A stretch of DNA of 64,000 bases. It comes from Melampsora larici-populina 98AG31. Taxonomy: Eukaryota > Basidiomycota > Pucciniomycetes > Pucciniales > Melampsoraceae. Position numbers and translations under genes: made by a program. The stretch spans positions 407,709 to 471,708 of the forward strand of contig NW_006768831.1 of assembly GCF_000204055.1 (NCBI RefSeq), in the 5' to 3' direction. Shown here piece after piece: positions 12,801-24,996 of this stretch (position 1 is the stretch's first letter; every line of letters begins with the position of its first letter). Below the pieces are notes generated by a model. The model saw nothing but the letters and a program-made list of their open reading frames with translations. It was not told the DNA's origin and ran no database searches.

Positions 12801-13854
12801 TCAACACCATTAGGATCAATAGAAACGAGAGGAGGATTGAAACACAGCCTCGATCGTCATGCTCATCCCAACTCGCCGTATATGCCATCTCCATCCCTTG
12901 CTGCTAGTTGTCGAGCTGGGCGAAGAACACCAGATCCACGATCTGCCTCTAAAGACCATTTTGACAGTCATCCCCCTCCCTCGGGATACACGAGGACCCG
13001 AGCTCCTTCGAGCTTGAGGGGAAGAATTGGGGGTGGTGGTAGCGGTCTTCGAAATCGAGTCAGCCTAATGTCCATGAGCCAGAGTCGGACCGCGTTTGGG
13101 CTTAGTACTCCACCGTCTACTCGAATGGATGGTATTGAGAAAAAGCGAGTCCAATATCGACCTCAACCAAATCGAAACATTGATCAAATGGTTGGAAAGG
13201 TTGTTAATCGACTTGCAGTGAGTGGTTTTTTACTTTCTTTGACTTGGAATCTGTAACCCAGTTTTGGCTGATGAAATTTTGCTTACGAAAATTGCTGAAT
13301 GGGTAGGTTGAAGTTCATGTAGCGCCTGTTGAAGAAACTTGGGAGGATAATAGTGGACTGTATTGGATTGGTAACAAAATGTATTTCTGTAGAATCTTGA
13401 GAAGTCAGACGGTAATGGTGAGGATTGGTGGAGGTTGGAATGAATTATCTAGGTACGTTAAACTGTGGATCAGAAACAGAACGAAAGTAATCTCTGCTGA
13501 TGATTTGAATTTGGAATGTTTAGTTTTCTATTAGAACATTCTAAACAAGCTGTAGCTGTATCACCCTTGAGGCCAGATGGTTTAACAGTAGCAGGATCTC
13601 AAGAGAAATGGATGACATCAAATGAAGCAAGAAGAGCATCAGCAGAACATAAACTCTTAGGAACTTCAACTCAATCTGTTTCTACACCAAGAGCTAGAAC
13701 CTTAAGTGCTCATCCCATGGCGATTTCTACTCCACCTGAAGCTATTCAATTATATTTAAGAAAAGCTGAAGTTTTAAAAATGACACCTAATCATGCTTCA
13801 CCTACTCCTAATTTGGTGACTTCTGTTAGTGTTAGAAAACATTGGAGACCTTGA
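6873..13854 (+). CDS. Large coiled-coil protein with C-terminal GAR (GAS2-related) domain
   Basis: Six exons join in phase: 6873-7036, 7126-7334, 7410-10142, 10240-13217, 13307-13452 and 13524-13854, giving 2186 codons plus stop. Residues ~1-120 are polar. A Ser/Pro/Thr-rich region follows (about 190-370), then a very long helical, Glu/Lys/Leu-rich coiled-coil body with spectrin-like character to about 1820, then a basic Ser/Pro/Arg-rich linker. The C-terminal GAR domain (about 2010-2085) spans three exons and shows NRNIDQMVGKVVNRL, APVEETWEDNSGLYWIG, YFCRILRSQTVMVRIGGGW. GAR domains bind microtubules in spectraplakins and GAS2, so a cytoskeletal linker role is inferred. It could relate to fungal karyogamy or nuclear-positioning proteins. 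ATG 6873 is the only good start after an A/C-rich leader. No stops interrupt any exon. Confidence 0.9.
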
Positions 13855-14975
13855 AAAAATAAAGTTTCTGTAATGTTTTGCTTAGATTTCTGATTTTTAT
13901 GATTATACGATTTTTTTTATTATATTGAGATGAAAGATTGCAATGAGTTTTATTTAAAAAAAGGACACAGATTTAGTTGATTGATAGTGAAATCTTATGT
14001 ATATGTTGATAGGGTTTTTTTTGAACAAATAGATTTATGTGCTGTATATAAGTATCATTATTATGCCAAATTTAACCGGGGTGGGGGTTTTTCGCTTGTT
14101 CATTTTTCTTTTCTATTTATTGATCTATTTATTGATGTCTCTTGTTAAATGTGCATAATTCTGTGTTTAGATTGTTACAATGTTGCAAAAGGTTTTGAAT
14201 GTTTTCTGTTTCAATGTTTTCTCGTTATATTGGGAGTTGATGGGTTCTTTAGAAAAAAAATACAATTTGATTATTAATGATATAATGATATAATGGACAA
14301 ATGTGGTTTTTGTTTTGGTTTTGAAGTTACTTGCACAGAGAGTTTTGGGGATTTAGTTTGTTTGAGTATTAACAAGAAAAAAATTGAAAACGAAACTTTT
14401 TGATTTGTGCATCTACGTTTTGGGTTGTGTTTGTATTTTGTATTGATTTGACAGAAAATCAGAAAGAAGATATGAGTTTGTACCTTTAATATGTGTTTAC
14501 CTTTGCTTTTGGGTGTCGAGGTTCCGAGTGAGAGACAAAGAGCTGGGTTCGTTTGATTCATTCCATGTTTTTGTATTTGGACGTATGGAATTTGCATGAA
14601 AGGCAGAATCATCCTTCAAAGTTGTAGATCGGGATCGGTTTGCAGCGGTGGTGTTGCAGGCTTTCCGAGTGAATCTGAAAATGTATGGGTTATGGCATTT
14701 TGCCACAGGCTTAGGTATGGGGTATGAGGAGTATGGCTTCTTCTACATAGCTAAAGTGTAACGCTCATGAGGTCGTATGCAGAGTACCCGACTGACACTT
14801 TTTGTATGTGACGTACGGATTGGATCGACTTTGACTTGGACGGTTCGTTCGATTACCATATTACCTGAATAACACATCACTTGGCTATCATCAACTTGAA
14901 CATCATTCAATTTCAATCAAGGTCTTCTGGCTAGAGGTTCTCGTCCCAAAAACCACCACTACCAAACCATCGATC
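13855..14975. other. Intergenic region between GAR gene and SPT6
   Basis: T-rich 3' flank to about 14500, then less biased DNA and a probable SPT6 promoter and leader (about 14700-14975) with CA-rich sequence before the ATG. No gene is supported. Confidence 0.6.
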
Positions 14976-15209
14976 ATGGCTAGCATTGACGAAGAACCAG
15001 CTATAGGAGACGTTCCAGATGAATATGATGAAGCTGATCCACAAAAGGCATTGGAGGACAGTAGTGAAGAAGAAGAAGAAGGAAGCGAAGAGGAGCGGGC
15101 TGTACGAGAAGGTTTTAATGTTCCAATCTTACTTAGATTTCTTCGTGTTTGAATCTCAAATTCATTGATTATTATACTTTTGAATCGAAAACTAGGATTT
15201 ATTGCGGAT

Positions 15210-15241
<32 letters not shown>

Positions 15242-18200
15242 TTATTCTTCTCGAAAACGGAAACGGAAACATAAACATCGTCATAAACACAAAGACCGTA
15301 AAAAACATCGATCTGGTGCGCGTCTCTGTTTGCAAACATACCGTAAACCTCCGGCATGTTGACCAAAATCCTTGTGTGTGGCCAAATTTACGTAGTCGCA
15401 ATCGAAGCTGAAGACGAAGAAGAAGGCTTGGATGAAGACGATTTAGAGCTATTGGCTGAGAACACTGGTACGGCTTCAAGGAAGCCAAAGGTGGGCGGAT
15501 GTATCATAGAATAACATGTTTTTCTCCATGTCATCTAAAGCAGTTTAAACCTTCTTTGTCCTTCAGCGGCGTCTTCGGCGTGCAGGATCGGTAGCCTCCG
15601 ACGATCTCGATTTAGACCATGATGACGATCTTCACCGGATATTCGATGACGAGGATGAGCCTGCTGTACCTCGTCGTCGAGACGGCCTTGGTGTGGATGA
15701 TGAATTAGATGACTTTATTGAAGAAGATGAGTTTCCCGAAGACGAAGCGCTTCCTCGACAAAAGTCAACCAAGCGCAAAAGCAAGGCGTCTTCTGTGCGT
15801 GTAGATGCTGGGAGACAGAAACAGGCTGGTCGTCTTATGGGTGCCCTTGCTCCTGACGTATCCGGGATCGACCCAGACGCATGGGATGAAGTGATGGAAG
15901 TCTTTGGGAATGGTGAAGACTACGAATGGGCTCTCGAGCTGGACGAATACGAAGATCTAGGCGCAGATGGCGGACAAGCTGAATACGATGCTGACGGCGC
16001 CTTTAATAGGTCAACAGCTGTTCAACTGAAGGACATCTTCGAACCTAGCCAAATCAAAGACCGAATGCTTACCGAGGCTGATGAAGCCATCCGACTTTTG
16101 GACATCCCAGAGCGTACTCAGTTGGCCTCCTCCACTCTAGCGAATGCCACATCGACTGAACCGCTCTTGACTTCTGAGGAGCTCGACCGCGCTGCAGAGT
16201 GGGTTTCACAGCGGATCTCTGAAAGGTGTAATACACTTTTCCTTCAGAAGGATCGCCATGGTTTCTTCCCGATCTTGAAGGAGCCTTTCATAGTTTCGAT
16301 AAAAGACGTATTGGAATTCTTTCTCGCCAAGTATCTTGAAGTGCCATTTGTTTTTATGAATCGACAAGACTATATCACCCATCATACATCAGACAACCAA
16401 GGCAATGAAACCAATGTCCAATATCTTAGTCGAGATGAATTATGGAAAGTCCACACACTTTCTCTCAAGTACGTTGCTCTCCTCGATCGCAAAAAGGGTC
16501 TGAGGAGATTATTCGACAAGTTGGACGCTGAGGATGATTACTTTGAGGAATGTTATGGACGGATTCAAAGTGTTGAAGAAGTTTCCGATCTTATGCAATG
16601 GCTCACGCTCAAATATGGCTCTCGATTACGGGAAGCACAAGCTGATGTTCGAGAGGATGCCGATGCACTCGCTGCCGATATTATTCCCGATGGTATGAGA
16701 AATGCCAATGCCTCAGATAAACCGGTCAGATACAAGAAAGCTTCCAGAGAGAGTAGATACGAACGAGCGAAAGGCAGCGTCGTCAGTAAACTAGCTTCAG
16801 ATTTGGGTATCTCTTCCAGGGATCTCTCTGCAGACTTTTTAGCACGAAACCGGCAACACTTTCCAGATGACCCTCCATTACCACCAGCGGTCTATGCAGA
16901 AGAGTTTGCTCAGCCAGAGACTGAATTTAATGATTCGCGTAAGGCATTGGAAGGTCAGTGCCTTTCATTAAATGCCAGGCGTGTCGCCCATACTCTTTGA
17001 CTCACGATATGATCCTTTCTAGCTGCAAAGTTGATTGTAAGCACGGATATCGGGCGTGACCCCATGCTCAAAAAGCATGTCCGTCAATTGTTTCGACAGC
17101 ATGGTGTTGTCACTGTGACACCTACAGACGGTGGAATGTCGAAAATTACTGAGCTACATCCCTACTACGTACGCGCAGCGGTTCATTTGATTTGATATAG
17201 TCTTGATATACTGAGAAACTCTGCCGTTCTTATTTACAGGCTTTCAAATACTTAGGGCAGAAGCCGTTCTCTGGCCTCAAACAATCATCTCAGTATCTTC
17301 AGATTATGGCAGCTGAACAAGAGCTACTCGTCAATGTGCAAGTCCATCTGAATCCTGAAACGGACAACACCTTCAAGACCGAAATGATGAACACATACAA
17401 GTCTGATTTTACAAGCGAGTTGGCCACAAGTTGGAATGAGTTGAGAGAAGAAATCTTGTTGCATGCGATTGAACACATGTTGCTGCCGGACGCCGCAAGA
17501 TGGGCAAAAAATTATCTCAAGGATGAAGCAGAGGAATATGTGGCCCAGCGATGTGCTGAAGAACTTGAAGAAGTAAGTACTTACATCACTCATCTCTGTA
17601 AAAATTGGTCTGCAGGATGGGGTGACCAGGATATGATTCAAATTTTGACCACTTTCTTTGTTAAAAGCGCATTGATGTCGCACCTTATCGACCGGCACAT
17701 TTTTTGGACGACGGAGAGGTGCCATCAGTGGTAGCTATATCCAATGGGGCCGGAGATCCTCGACGTGACTCTACTTTTGTGATTTACCTGGACGACGCGG
17801 GAAGATTTCGTGACCACATGAAACTTGATAATCTGCGCGATCCAACCCCTCGACAAGATTTATCAGACTTTTTGCAAAAACGGACTCCCGATGTGATCGT
17901 TGTCGGGGGCTTTAGTGCCTCAACGAATAGGCTGTTGAACGATGTCAAGGCAGTCGCCCATGAATTGTCAGAAAAAATGAAAAATGAATTACAGTCATCT
18001 GGTGAAATGAATGATGAAGCATTAAGTCGTATGGGGTTTCCCGTCATCGTTGCTAGGGACGACACTGCAAGATTGTGTCAGCAGACTAAACTTGGTGAGG
18101 ACGACTTTGGTGGGCTGCCTGCCATTGGAAGATACTGCATCGCTCTGGCAAGATACGTTCAGAGTCCGTTAAACGAATATGCCGCGGCTGGACAAGATAT

Positions 18201-20797
18201 CACAGCAATTTCATTCCACCCTGACCAACAGTTTCTGCCCAAGGATCTTCTCCAAGTATACCTCGAGCGAGCTTTGGTCAATATAGTTAACTCCGTGGGT
18301 GTCGATATCAACCGTGCTGTCAACGATCACTATTATCAACATCTCCTTCAATACGTCTGTGGTCTTGGTCCCCGTAAGGCACAAAAGTTGATCAAGATGA
18401 TCAACGCAAAATCCTCTGTTGTAAGTCTGTAAACATATCATTACCATGGCGTAATTCTTGCCTCAGTATAAGGATCCGCTGACAATATTTTCAGGAAGGT
18501 ACTCTGATATCAAGGAACGAGTTGATAACGGAGGAACTGGTGACGAAGAACATATTTTACAACTGTGCTGGTTTCCTTAGAATCAAGCAGGGAGATCTGA
18601 CTACGGCGCGAGAAACAGAACCGGATATCCTTGATGACACACGTATACATCCAGAAGATTACTATGTCGCGCGCAAAATGGCTGCTGATGCTCAAGAGCT
18701 AGACGAAGAGGACTTGGCCGAGCAGCCTCCGTCACAAGTCGTCAGTGATCTACTGGCAGCCGATTCAGGGAATGGAGCTGCGAAGTTGGATGATCTCAAT
18801 CTGGACGACTTTGCGGTAGAGCTGCTAAGATTGTTGAACGTACGAAAGCGACTGACGTTGTATCAGATTCGTACGGAGCTTCAAAAGCCGTACGCGGAGA
18901 AGCGTTCCACTTTTGATGCATTGACGCCAGAGCAAATGTTCGACCTCTGGACAGGTGAAAACGAAGCCACCCTGTCGCGCGGTTCAGTGATCCCTGTGAA
19001 AATCACGAAGTCTCGCGATCGAGGTCTAACAGTCCGTCTCGATTCCGGAATTGAAGGTTTCATTGAACAGAGATACATGGTCGAAGAAGGAACTCCCGAC
19101 ATGAGCAAATTTCCGGTGGGATCTACTATACAAGCTCTAGTGATGGAAATTCACAAAGATCGGTTTATGGTTGAGCTCAATTCACAGCCAACGGCTGTGG
19201 CGGCAGCTGCAGGCCAACAAAAGAAAGTCAAGACCGATGATCACTTTGATGAGATTCAAATGCAGATGGATAAGGACCGCTTAGAATCCAGGAAGAAGAT
19301 TGGCAGCCGTCGAACCCAACGAGTAATCAAACATCCTAACTTTCATAACTTCAACTCTGGTCAAGCTGAACAACATCTAGCGAACCAGCAGCGAGGTGAC
19401 TGTGTGATTAGACCAAGTTCAAAGGGAACTGATCATCTGGCCGTTACATGGAAAGTTGACACTGGAGTTTATCAGCATATCGGTACGTTGAAGATCCACT
19501 ATAAGCTTTCCGATCTCGTGAATTGATTGATCATATCTATGACATTTTTGTTGGTGTAACAGACGTTTTGGAATTGGACAAGCAGAATGAATTCTCTCTG
19601 GGCCGCACCTTGAAGATTGGAGGGCGATATTCCTATTCGGATTTAGATGAGCTGATCGTATCTCATGTGCGAGCAATGGCCAGAAAAGTCGAGGAGATGA
19701 TCGCCCACGAAAGGTACAAATCCACCCCCGAAGAAATGTGTACGTGATCGATCACTTACATCCCTTACATGCTCGGGCTCGCTAGCTTCACGCTCTGTTC
19801 TCATTTCCCGCTCATGTGTTTTCTCCTTATCCAGCAAAGTATCTCAACACGTATTTGATGGCAAACCCCGATAGGTCCGTGTATGCATTCTGCATTGACA
19901 AGGATACGCCAGGTTGTTTTTTTCTCGGGTTCAAGGCCGATAAAAACACACCCATGCAGAAATGGGTGAGTCATTTTCTTTGTTCCAGCCTTGATTCACT
20001 CACCAATCCAATTGAATCCTCGACCTCTTCGTTGTTCAGACCGTCAAAGTGTCCCCGGGCGCATATGAATTAAATGGGACTCAAGCTGGTGACATGCTTT
20101 CGCTTTGCAATGCATTCAAGGTGCGCAGTCATTTCTAGCTGGACCGGGCCATCTTGAACTGACATATCCATTGTTCTTATTTCCTTCCAGACACAATACA
20201 CCGCAAGATCCGCCCTTCCAGCAGGACAGGGCCGCGTAGACGTGTACGGACGCCAGACACCTATGCTCAATGGCCGAACACCGATCAACGGAGGTCGAAC
20301 ACCATTGATAGGAGGTAGAACTCCAATGCTTGGTAACCGGACGCCTCTCGCCACGCCTCGATACACCGGTACTCCTCAACACGCACCTCCGCCACCCGCA
20401 CCCCAGACGATTTCTACACCGCGTTATTCAGGCGGCCTAACACCTGCGCCCCCGCCTCCGACCGGTAAAACTTCATCTACTTCTTATTTCGCTACATCGA
20501 GTTGGGTACTGATTCTATCCGTCATTTCGACATTCAGCTTGGAATCCCGGAACGCCGCATGCGGGGTATGCCCCTCCACCGCCACCAGGTCCTCCAAGAG
20601 CCGGCTACCCGATGAATCAAACCCCACTTCGATATCCTGGCCCTCTTCCTCCAGGCATGCCCCCGCCTCCACCACAGAGTAAGCTGTGCTGCTGATTGTC
20701 GCCGGAGGACAACGATTGAATCGAGTCTGATGAACTTTGTTCTTCTGCCATTGCTCTAGCTTGGGGACCTCCCCCTGCGCGTCAGCATTACCCCTAG
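14976..20797 (+). CDS. SPT6: Transcription elongation factor SPT6
   Basis: Histone chaperone and elongation factor that travels with RNA polymerase II (family knowledge). Fourteen exons join in phase: 14976-15111, 15196-15315, 15396-15490, 15567-16953, 17023-17168, 17240-17572, 17668-18420, 18495-19482, 19563-19739, 19835-19965, 20040-20120, 20191-20464, 20538-20678, 20760-20797, giving 1599 codons plus stop. A very acidic N-terminus with a basic patch (about 85) is followed by the helical core. Then come a YqgF-like fold (about 760-900, with [12 protein letters not shown]), a helix-hairpin-helix ([17 protein letters not shown], about 968), an S1 domain (about 1150-1221) and tandem SH2 domains (from about 1269, with [11 protein letters not shown]). 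The C-terminus (about 1466-1510) carries G-x-R-T-P repeats and a Pro-rich tail. The order and length match SPT6 throughout. Confidence 0.96.
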
Positions 20798-21948
20798 AGT
20801 TGACCAGCGAATTTGGACGCCCAAGCATGACTAAGCAGGGATCTTTTCTCGAACCGATCTACGAATTATCGACAGTCAACTGGGCCGAGTATTGAATGCA
20901 TGCTATGTAGTGTATCACATCACTCGAGATTTGCGTCCATGTGAGGTAGTCTCTTGCACTCATACTTGTTCAAGAAGGCGGTAGCTCAGTGGCTGTGTTG
21001 AGTGAAAGCCATATTGCCTGTGATAAAAAAATATGTATACCTGTATATTTTTTCTTCTTTTTTTCCGGTTTGTTAGTAGAGTGTATATGACTAGAAGTAA
21101 TCAGAAATGGATCGAAGGTTAACGTTTTAGTGGAAAGTTCCAGATCACCCTACCGGTGAAGTGACATTTTGACCCTTTTTTGTTTGTGTTCGTGAATGCT
21201 TGAAGACGGCTGCTTCAAAAATATTTGAGTCCTTCATCCACTCTATATAGTAGCTGACAGATCTTTCTTCACTGTTTGTGCTGTACATATGAAAGCATAA
21301 CTTCATAATAAAAAGTAACACAGTGAACTTCATTGTAAGAAGTTCAGGTGACCAATGATTCTGAACACGTGGCCTAATTGCAAACAATGTGAACAAAACC
21401 ACTCAAGTGGACATCAGGGGATGTCAACCCTGAGGCATCAGCAGTGTTCTTTATTGTACTTACCCGAGGCGCTCTGAAAAGCACAAGAGGCTAAAATATT
21501 TGATACGCAATGATGAGACAAGACATATCTGGCTCTTGATCAATAAAGTGAAACTCAATGTTAACTCCAATGATGTTACCTAAAGAACCATCAAGACATT
21601 TTTCGAAGTTATGTTCGTTATTTGCAGAGAGATACAACCAACAACTAAACACACACACACAAAATTTGAAACTAATCAAGAATTGCAAGACACATTACAT
21701 TGTTCTGACGATGAATGCTAAACTGATTGACAAGTTGAGCTGAAAACTAACCTAGCTTGTCCTTTTTGATGACCAACTAAATAATGCAAGGATTACATAT
21801 ATAAATCTCTGACGAACCACATCTTCCTACCAGCCTCCATGTCACAACATACCCAACAACGGAACCAATCTCCCTGCCAGTTTACAATTCCCGGATGACT
21901 CCATGCATCTTAATGTAGAACACGCTAGAAAGAAATCAACACCTTTCT
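20798..21948. other. Convergent intergenic region
   Basis: Lies between the 3' ends of SPT6 (plus) and the paraoxonase-like gene (minus). No gene, RNA or clear repeat is seen. Confidence 0.6.
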
Positions 21949-23892
21949 TCATTTTGGATCATCTTTCATCTTACAGACAGATACATACGGACTCGCTATG
22001 CCTGATCATCAAGAAATATACAGGTGTCAAAAACGTATCGAAGAAACTTTTGACAGTAGAGAGAGGACTGACCAGTCAAGAATAATTTGTTCTCATAAAC
22101 TGCTACACAGGTTGTCATACTCACCATATGACCATCATCCGCAAACACCTATATTACTCGTACCATATAAATCTATCAATTGGAGTTTGCTAGAGTGTCG
22201 TACAACGATATGCAAAACAAACCTTTTCAAGCTTCAACCTACCACCAAAGAATTTGTCCTGATCAGTTCCATTGGAAACCCTCCAAACTTCTGTTGATGA
22301 AACGCTTGATCCAGGTTTATCAAGTAATCGAGAAAAATCGTGTACTTTAGGAATCATTGCTAAGTAAACTGAACCTTTCTCGGTGACATAGATATTATCA
22401 ATCGGTCTTGGCATCTATCAGACGGATCATAAATAGGTTAGTCAGATAGAGATAGTAGTATATAGAAGGGAATCATCTACCTTTAATTCATCCGTTAGGA
22501 CGAGAGTGTGATCACCTTGAGCGTCGAACAGTCTTAGACGCGGATCCAAGCTAGTACCCATGTAAATCATCTGCTCAGGTCCCTGTGATGTTTGTCAGGA
22601 TCAGTTCAAGAGGTCTGCATGTGATGAGAAGAGACAAAAATTGACGAACCTTGGCTATTCCATTAGCATAAGCATGACCATGGACTGCGACTGTACAATC
22701 AGGCGAGTTTGGACTATTCAAAGAACAATGGACAATACTATTACTCTGAGGATACGTATTTCGTCAATGCCGAGTATTGGGATCTAAGCATGTGAAAAAA
22801 TAAACCAATGAAATGTGTACTTACATCATGATCTAGGAGAAATGGCTAAATGATTTTGATTTTTGTTCATGCAGGAATTTAAAAGACAGAGTTGATGCGA
22901 GATTCTCAATTGATCGATTTTTTTTCTCAAATGCTGAGAATTTGAAATACAAAAACTTACCTCAAGCGCTCTTTTCTAGTATTTGTAAAGTTGCGAAATC
23001 GATTTGAATGTCAATCAAAACTTGAAAAAATGAGATACTTGGTGTGATACTCACCCAACCGACTTTTTTTCCATGATCATTAGAGACGTAAAATGAATTT
23101 GAACTCATTGCCACGAGATTATTAGGACATAAGATCAATGGATGAGCAACAGTCATCTGATATTCAGCTTCATTGCTTCCAATCTTTGTTTTAAAAACTT
23201 CTATCACACTTTGAGCGCCTAAAGATGAAGCTTGTTCTATACGATCGGGTGGATTATGATTAATCATATAAAGTGTTGCACTTGATTGATCTTCTGATTC
23301 TTTAGAGTAAGATTCAACATATAAATCTAGACCGTGAGTATGAAGTCCATGCTTGAGAATATGCGCTGGAAGGTTTGTAAGAGTAAGTTTTCTATGAACG
23401 TGGGTTTTTAAATCGAGGATTGCAACGTAATCTAAAGAAGGAACAGGCATTCGATCTCGACTGAGGAATAATATGATTGAATGTCATTAGGAATGAATTA
23501 GCTGATCGATCAAGATGACCAAACTTGAAGAGGGATCAATAGGATGACTGACTTTAAGTTAGACATAGCAGGTGTCCAATGAGCTCGATCGATCACTCGA
23601 CTGCAAGCCAAGTAAGCTAATCCGGATGGCTGATGGACATAGATATCCTCACATGCTTCAAGTCCCTCGATCTTCTCACATTCATCATTGTTGAAGTTTT
23701 GAACCGTTCTGAAGAAGCCTAAAAAGAAAGAAAATGATAATTGAGTGAAATGCTTCACAGAAGATCAAGATATTCATTGAAAATATGATGAATGAACTCA
23801 CCTAACTCATCAATACGAGGTTTCAAGAAAGCTCTAAACAGAGCAGATAAGATGGCAGTGACTCCAAGAATGATACTAGCAGTTTGTACCAT
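21949..23892 (-). CDS. Serum paraoxonase/arylesterase-like (six-bladed propeller) protein
   Basis: Ten exons in minus order join in phase: 23802-23892, 23553-23718, 23055-23460, 22961-22975, 22825-22845, about 22650-22745, 22481-22582, 22223-22414, 22073-22148, 21949-22001, giving about 405 residues. An N-terminal hydrophobic segment (residues ~5-27, ASIILGVTAILSALF) is a signal anchor. PON-family landmarks follow: ACEDIYVHQPSGLAYLACS, HTHGLDLYV, NSFYVSNDHGKKVGW, SIVHCS, HGHAYANGIAKGP, RPIDNIYVTEKGSVYLA, and the closing EVWRVSN...KLFLTGIASPYVSVC. The ND and HG motifs match calcium and active-site regions of paraoxonases. A lactonase or esterase at the endomembrane is the likely role; the substrate is unknown. 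Two consecutive exons are only 15 and 21 nt. Confidence 0.85.
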
Positions 23893-24000
23893 TATTCTAG
23901 ATTTCTGAAGTGGTGAATATTAAAATTCAAAATGATATATTTGAACTCTCATCAAATAACAAACCGAGATAAAGTTCTTTGTCCATCCTGAAAATTAATA

Positions 24001-24078
24001 CAGTCGTATTCAAAAACCTTGTCACAAATTCACTTCGATTTTGTATGCAAATTTGGACAAGCTTTGTGCAAATGACTG
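24001..24078. mobile_element. 78-bp palindromic mariner-type MITE
   Basis: Starts CAGTCGTATT and ends AAATGACTG, is flanked by TA on both sides (23999-24000 and 24079-24080), and the two halves are imperfect inverted repeats containing CTTGTC/GACAAG. TA flanks and CAGT ends are typical of Tc1/mariner-derived MITEs. Confidence 0.75.
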
Positions 24079-24746
24079 TATCAAAAGAATTGAACTGTTT
24101 TTAGGAGTAAGCTATTTGTAGTGTAAGCTAAAAGAAAACAAACATGATCTCGTGAGGGGAGTTGAGAAGATATTCGAGTTTCAAGCCAAAATACTTCACC
24201 CTTGTATCTTATAACCCCATCTAGCCAATACGATTCTCTGGTAGTTTTTGATGAAATCTTTAAACACACAAATCCATTGATAATGGCATTCCAGATTCAT
24301 GAAGCAGGTAGCAAGAGTTTCCTCAAAAGTGACATCCAGGAGCTGCTTATGCAGAATAGGGACTTCTGGATGAATATGCACTTATAAGACAAAGGATCCA
24401 GGACTTAAAAAGGCTGACACATCACTTAATTAGATACCTACCGCAACTCATCGACTGCTTGTCAAGGTACTACTATGTACTTGCTCTCAAATAAATTCAC
24501 ACAATTATACCCTATTGAAGAGACGATCAAAATGCTTGAATTTTACTATAGCAAACTAAACTTCAGATTCAGTGACAATATGCCTGCCTTTAGCTCATCA
24601 AAGCGCAAATTCCAAGGCGATGAAATTACTCAGCAAAGTAGCGCTGTACCATGTGGGTCATGTCAGGGAATGTCTGGATTGGGTTTGAATGCGGTCCTCT
24701 GAGTCTCGACCATTTCTTACCTTCCCACTTTGACTCGGCGGAGATA

Positions 24747-24835
24747 CAATCAAACCGGAAAAGCTTGCCACCAATTCCCCGCCAATTTACTCGAGTTTTG
24801 CGGGCAAAATCGGTCAAGCTTTTCCGGTTTGACTG
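24747..24835. mobile_element. 89-bp palindromic mariner-type MITE, GC-richer sibling
   Basis: The left end CAATCAAACCGGAAAAGCTTG and the reverse complement of the right end CAGTCAAACCGGAAAAGCTTG are nearly identical, flanked by TA at 24745-24746 and 24836-24837. It shares its terminal pattern with the element at 24001 but is much less mutated, so it is probably younger. Confidence 0.8.
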
Positions 24836-24996
24836 TATATCTTCAGCGTGTTTTCTCGTACAAAAGAGAAAGCCTGTCAATCTTTATCGCCACTGCAGGT
24901 AGAGAAATTATAAAACCATTCAGAGAAGCGGGCCTCTCTTCACTCACTCCCTTCAGTCTCTCCTTAATCGATATCCATCATTTTCACAACTTCCGA

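Noticed and set aside
13516..13854. Separate small gene of 112 residues
   Set aside because: It continues the GAR-domain exon in phase (donor after 13452, acceptor before 13524), so it is the last exon of the large gene.
15192..15488. Long minus-strand frame opposite SPT6 exons 2-3
   Set aside because: It is the mirror of the acidic and basic low-complexity coding of SPT6; splice sites and protein similarity support only the plus strand.
17324..17725. Minus-strand frame of 133 codons inside SPT6
   Set aside because: It overlaps conserved SPT6 core exons, which carry in-phase splice sites and family motifs on the plus strand.
20978..21010. tRNA-like start (GGCGGTAGCTCAGTGGC) after SPT6
   Set aside because: It resembles an A-box, but no B-box, anticodon arm or acceptor pairing follows.
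22073..22148. An extra intron inside the paraoxonase-like gene (GTGAGT at about 22125)
   Set aside because: Splicing there forces a stop codon, while reading through gives VSMTTCVAVYENKLFLTG, which fits the family and keeps phase.
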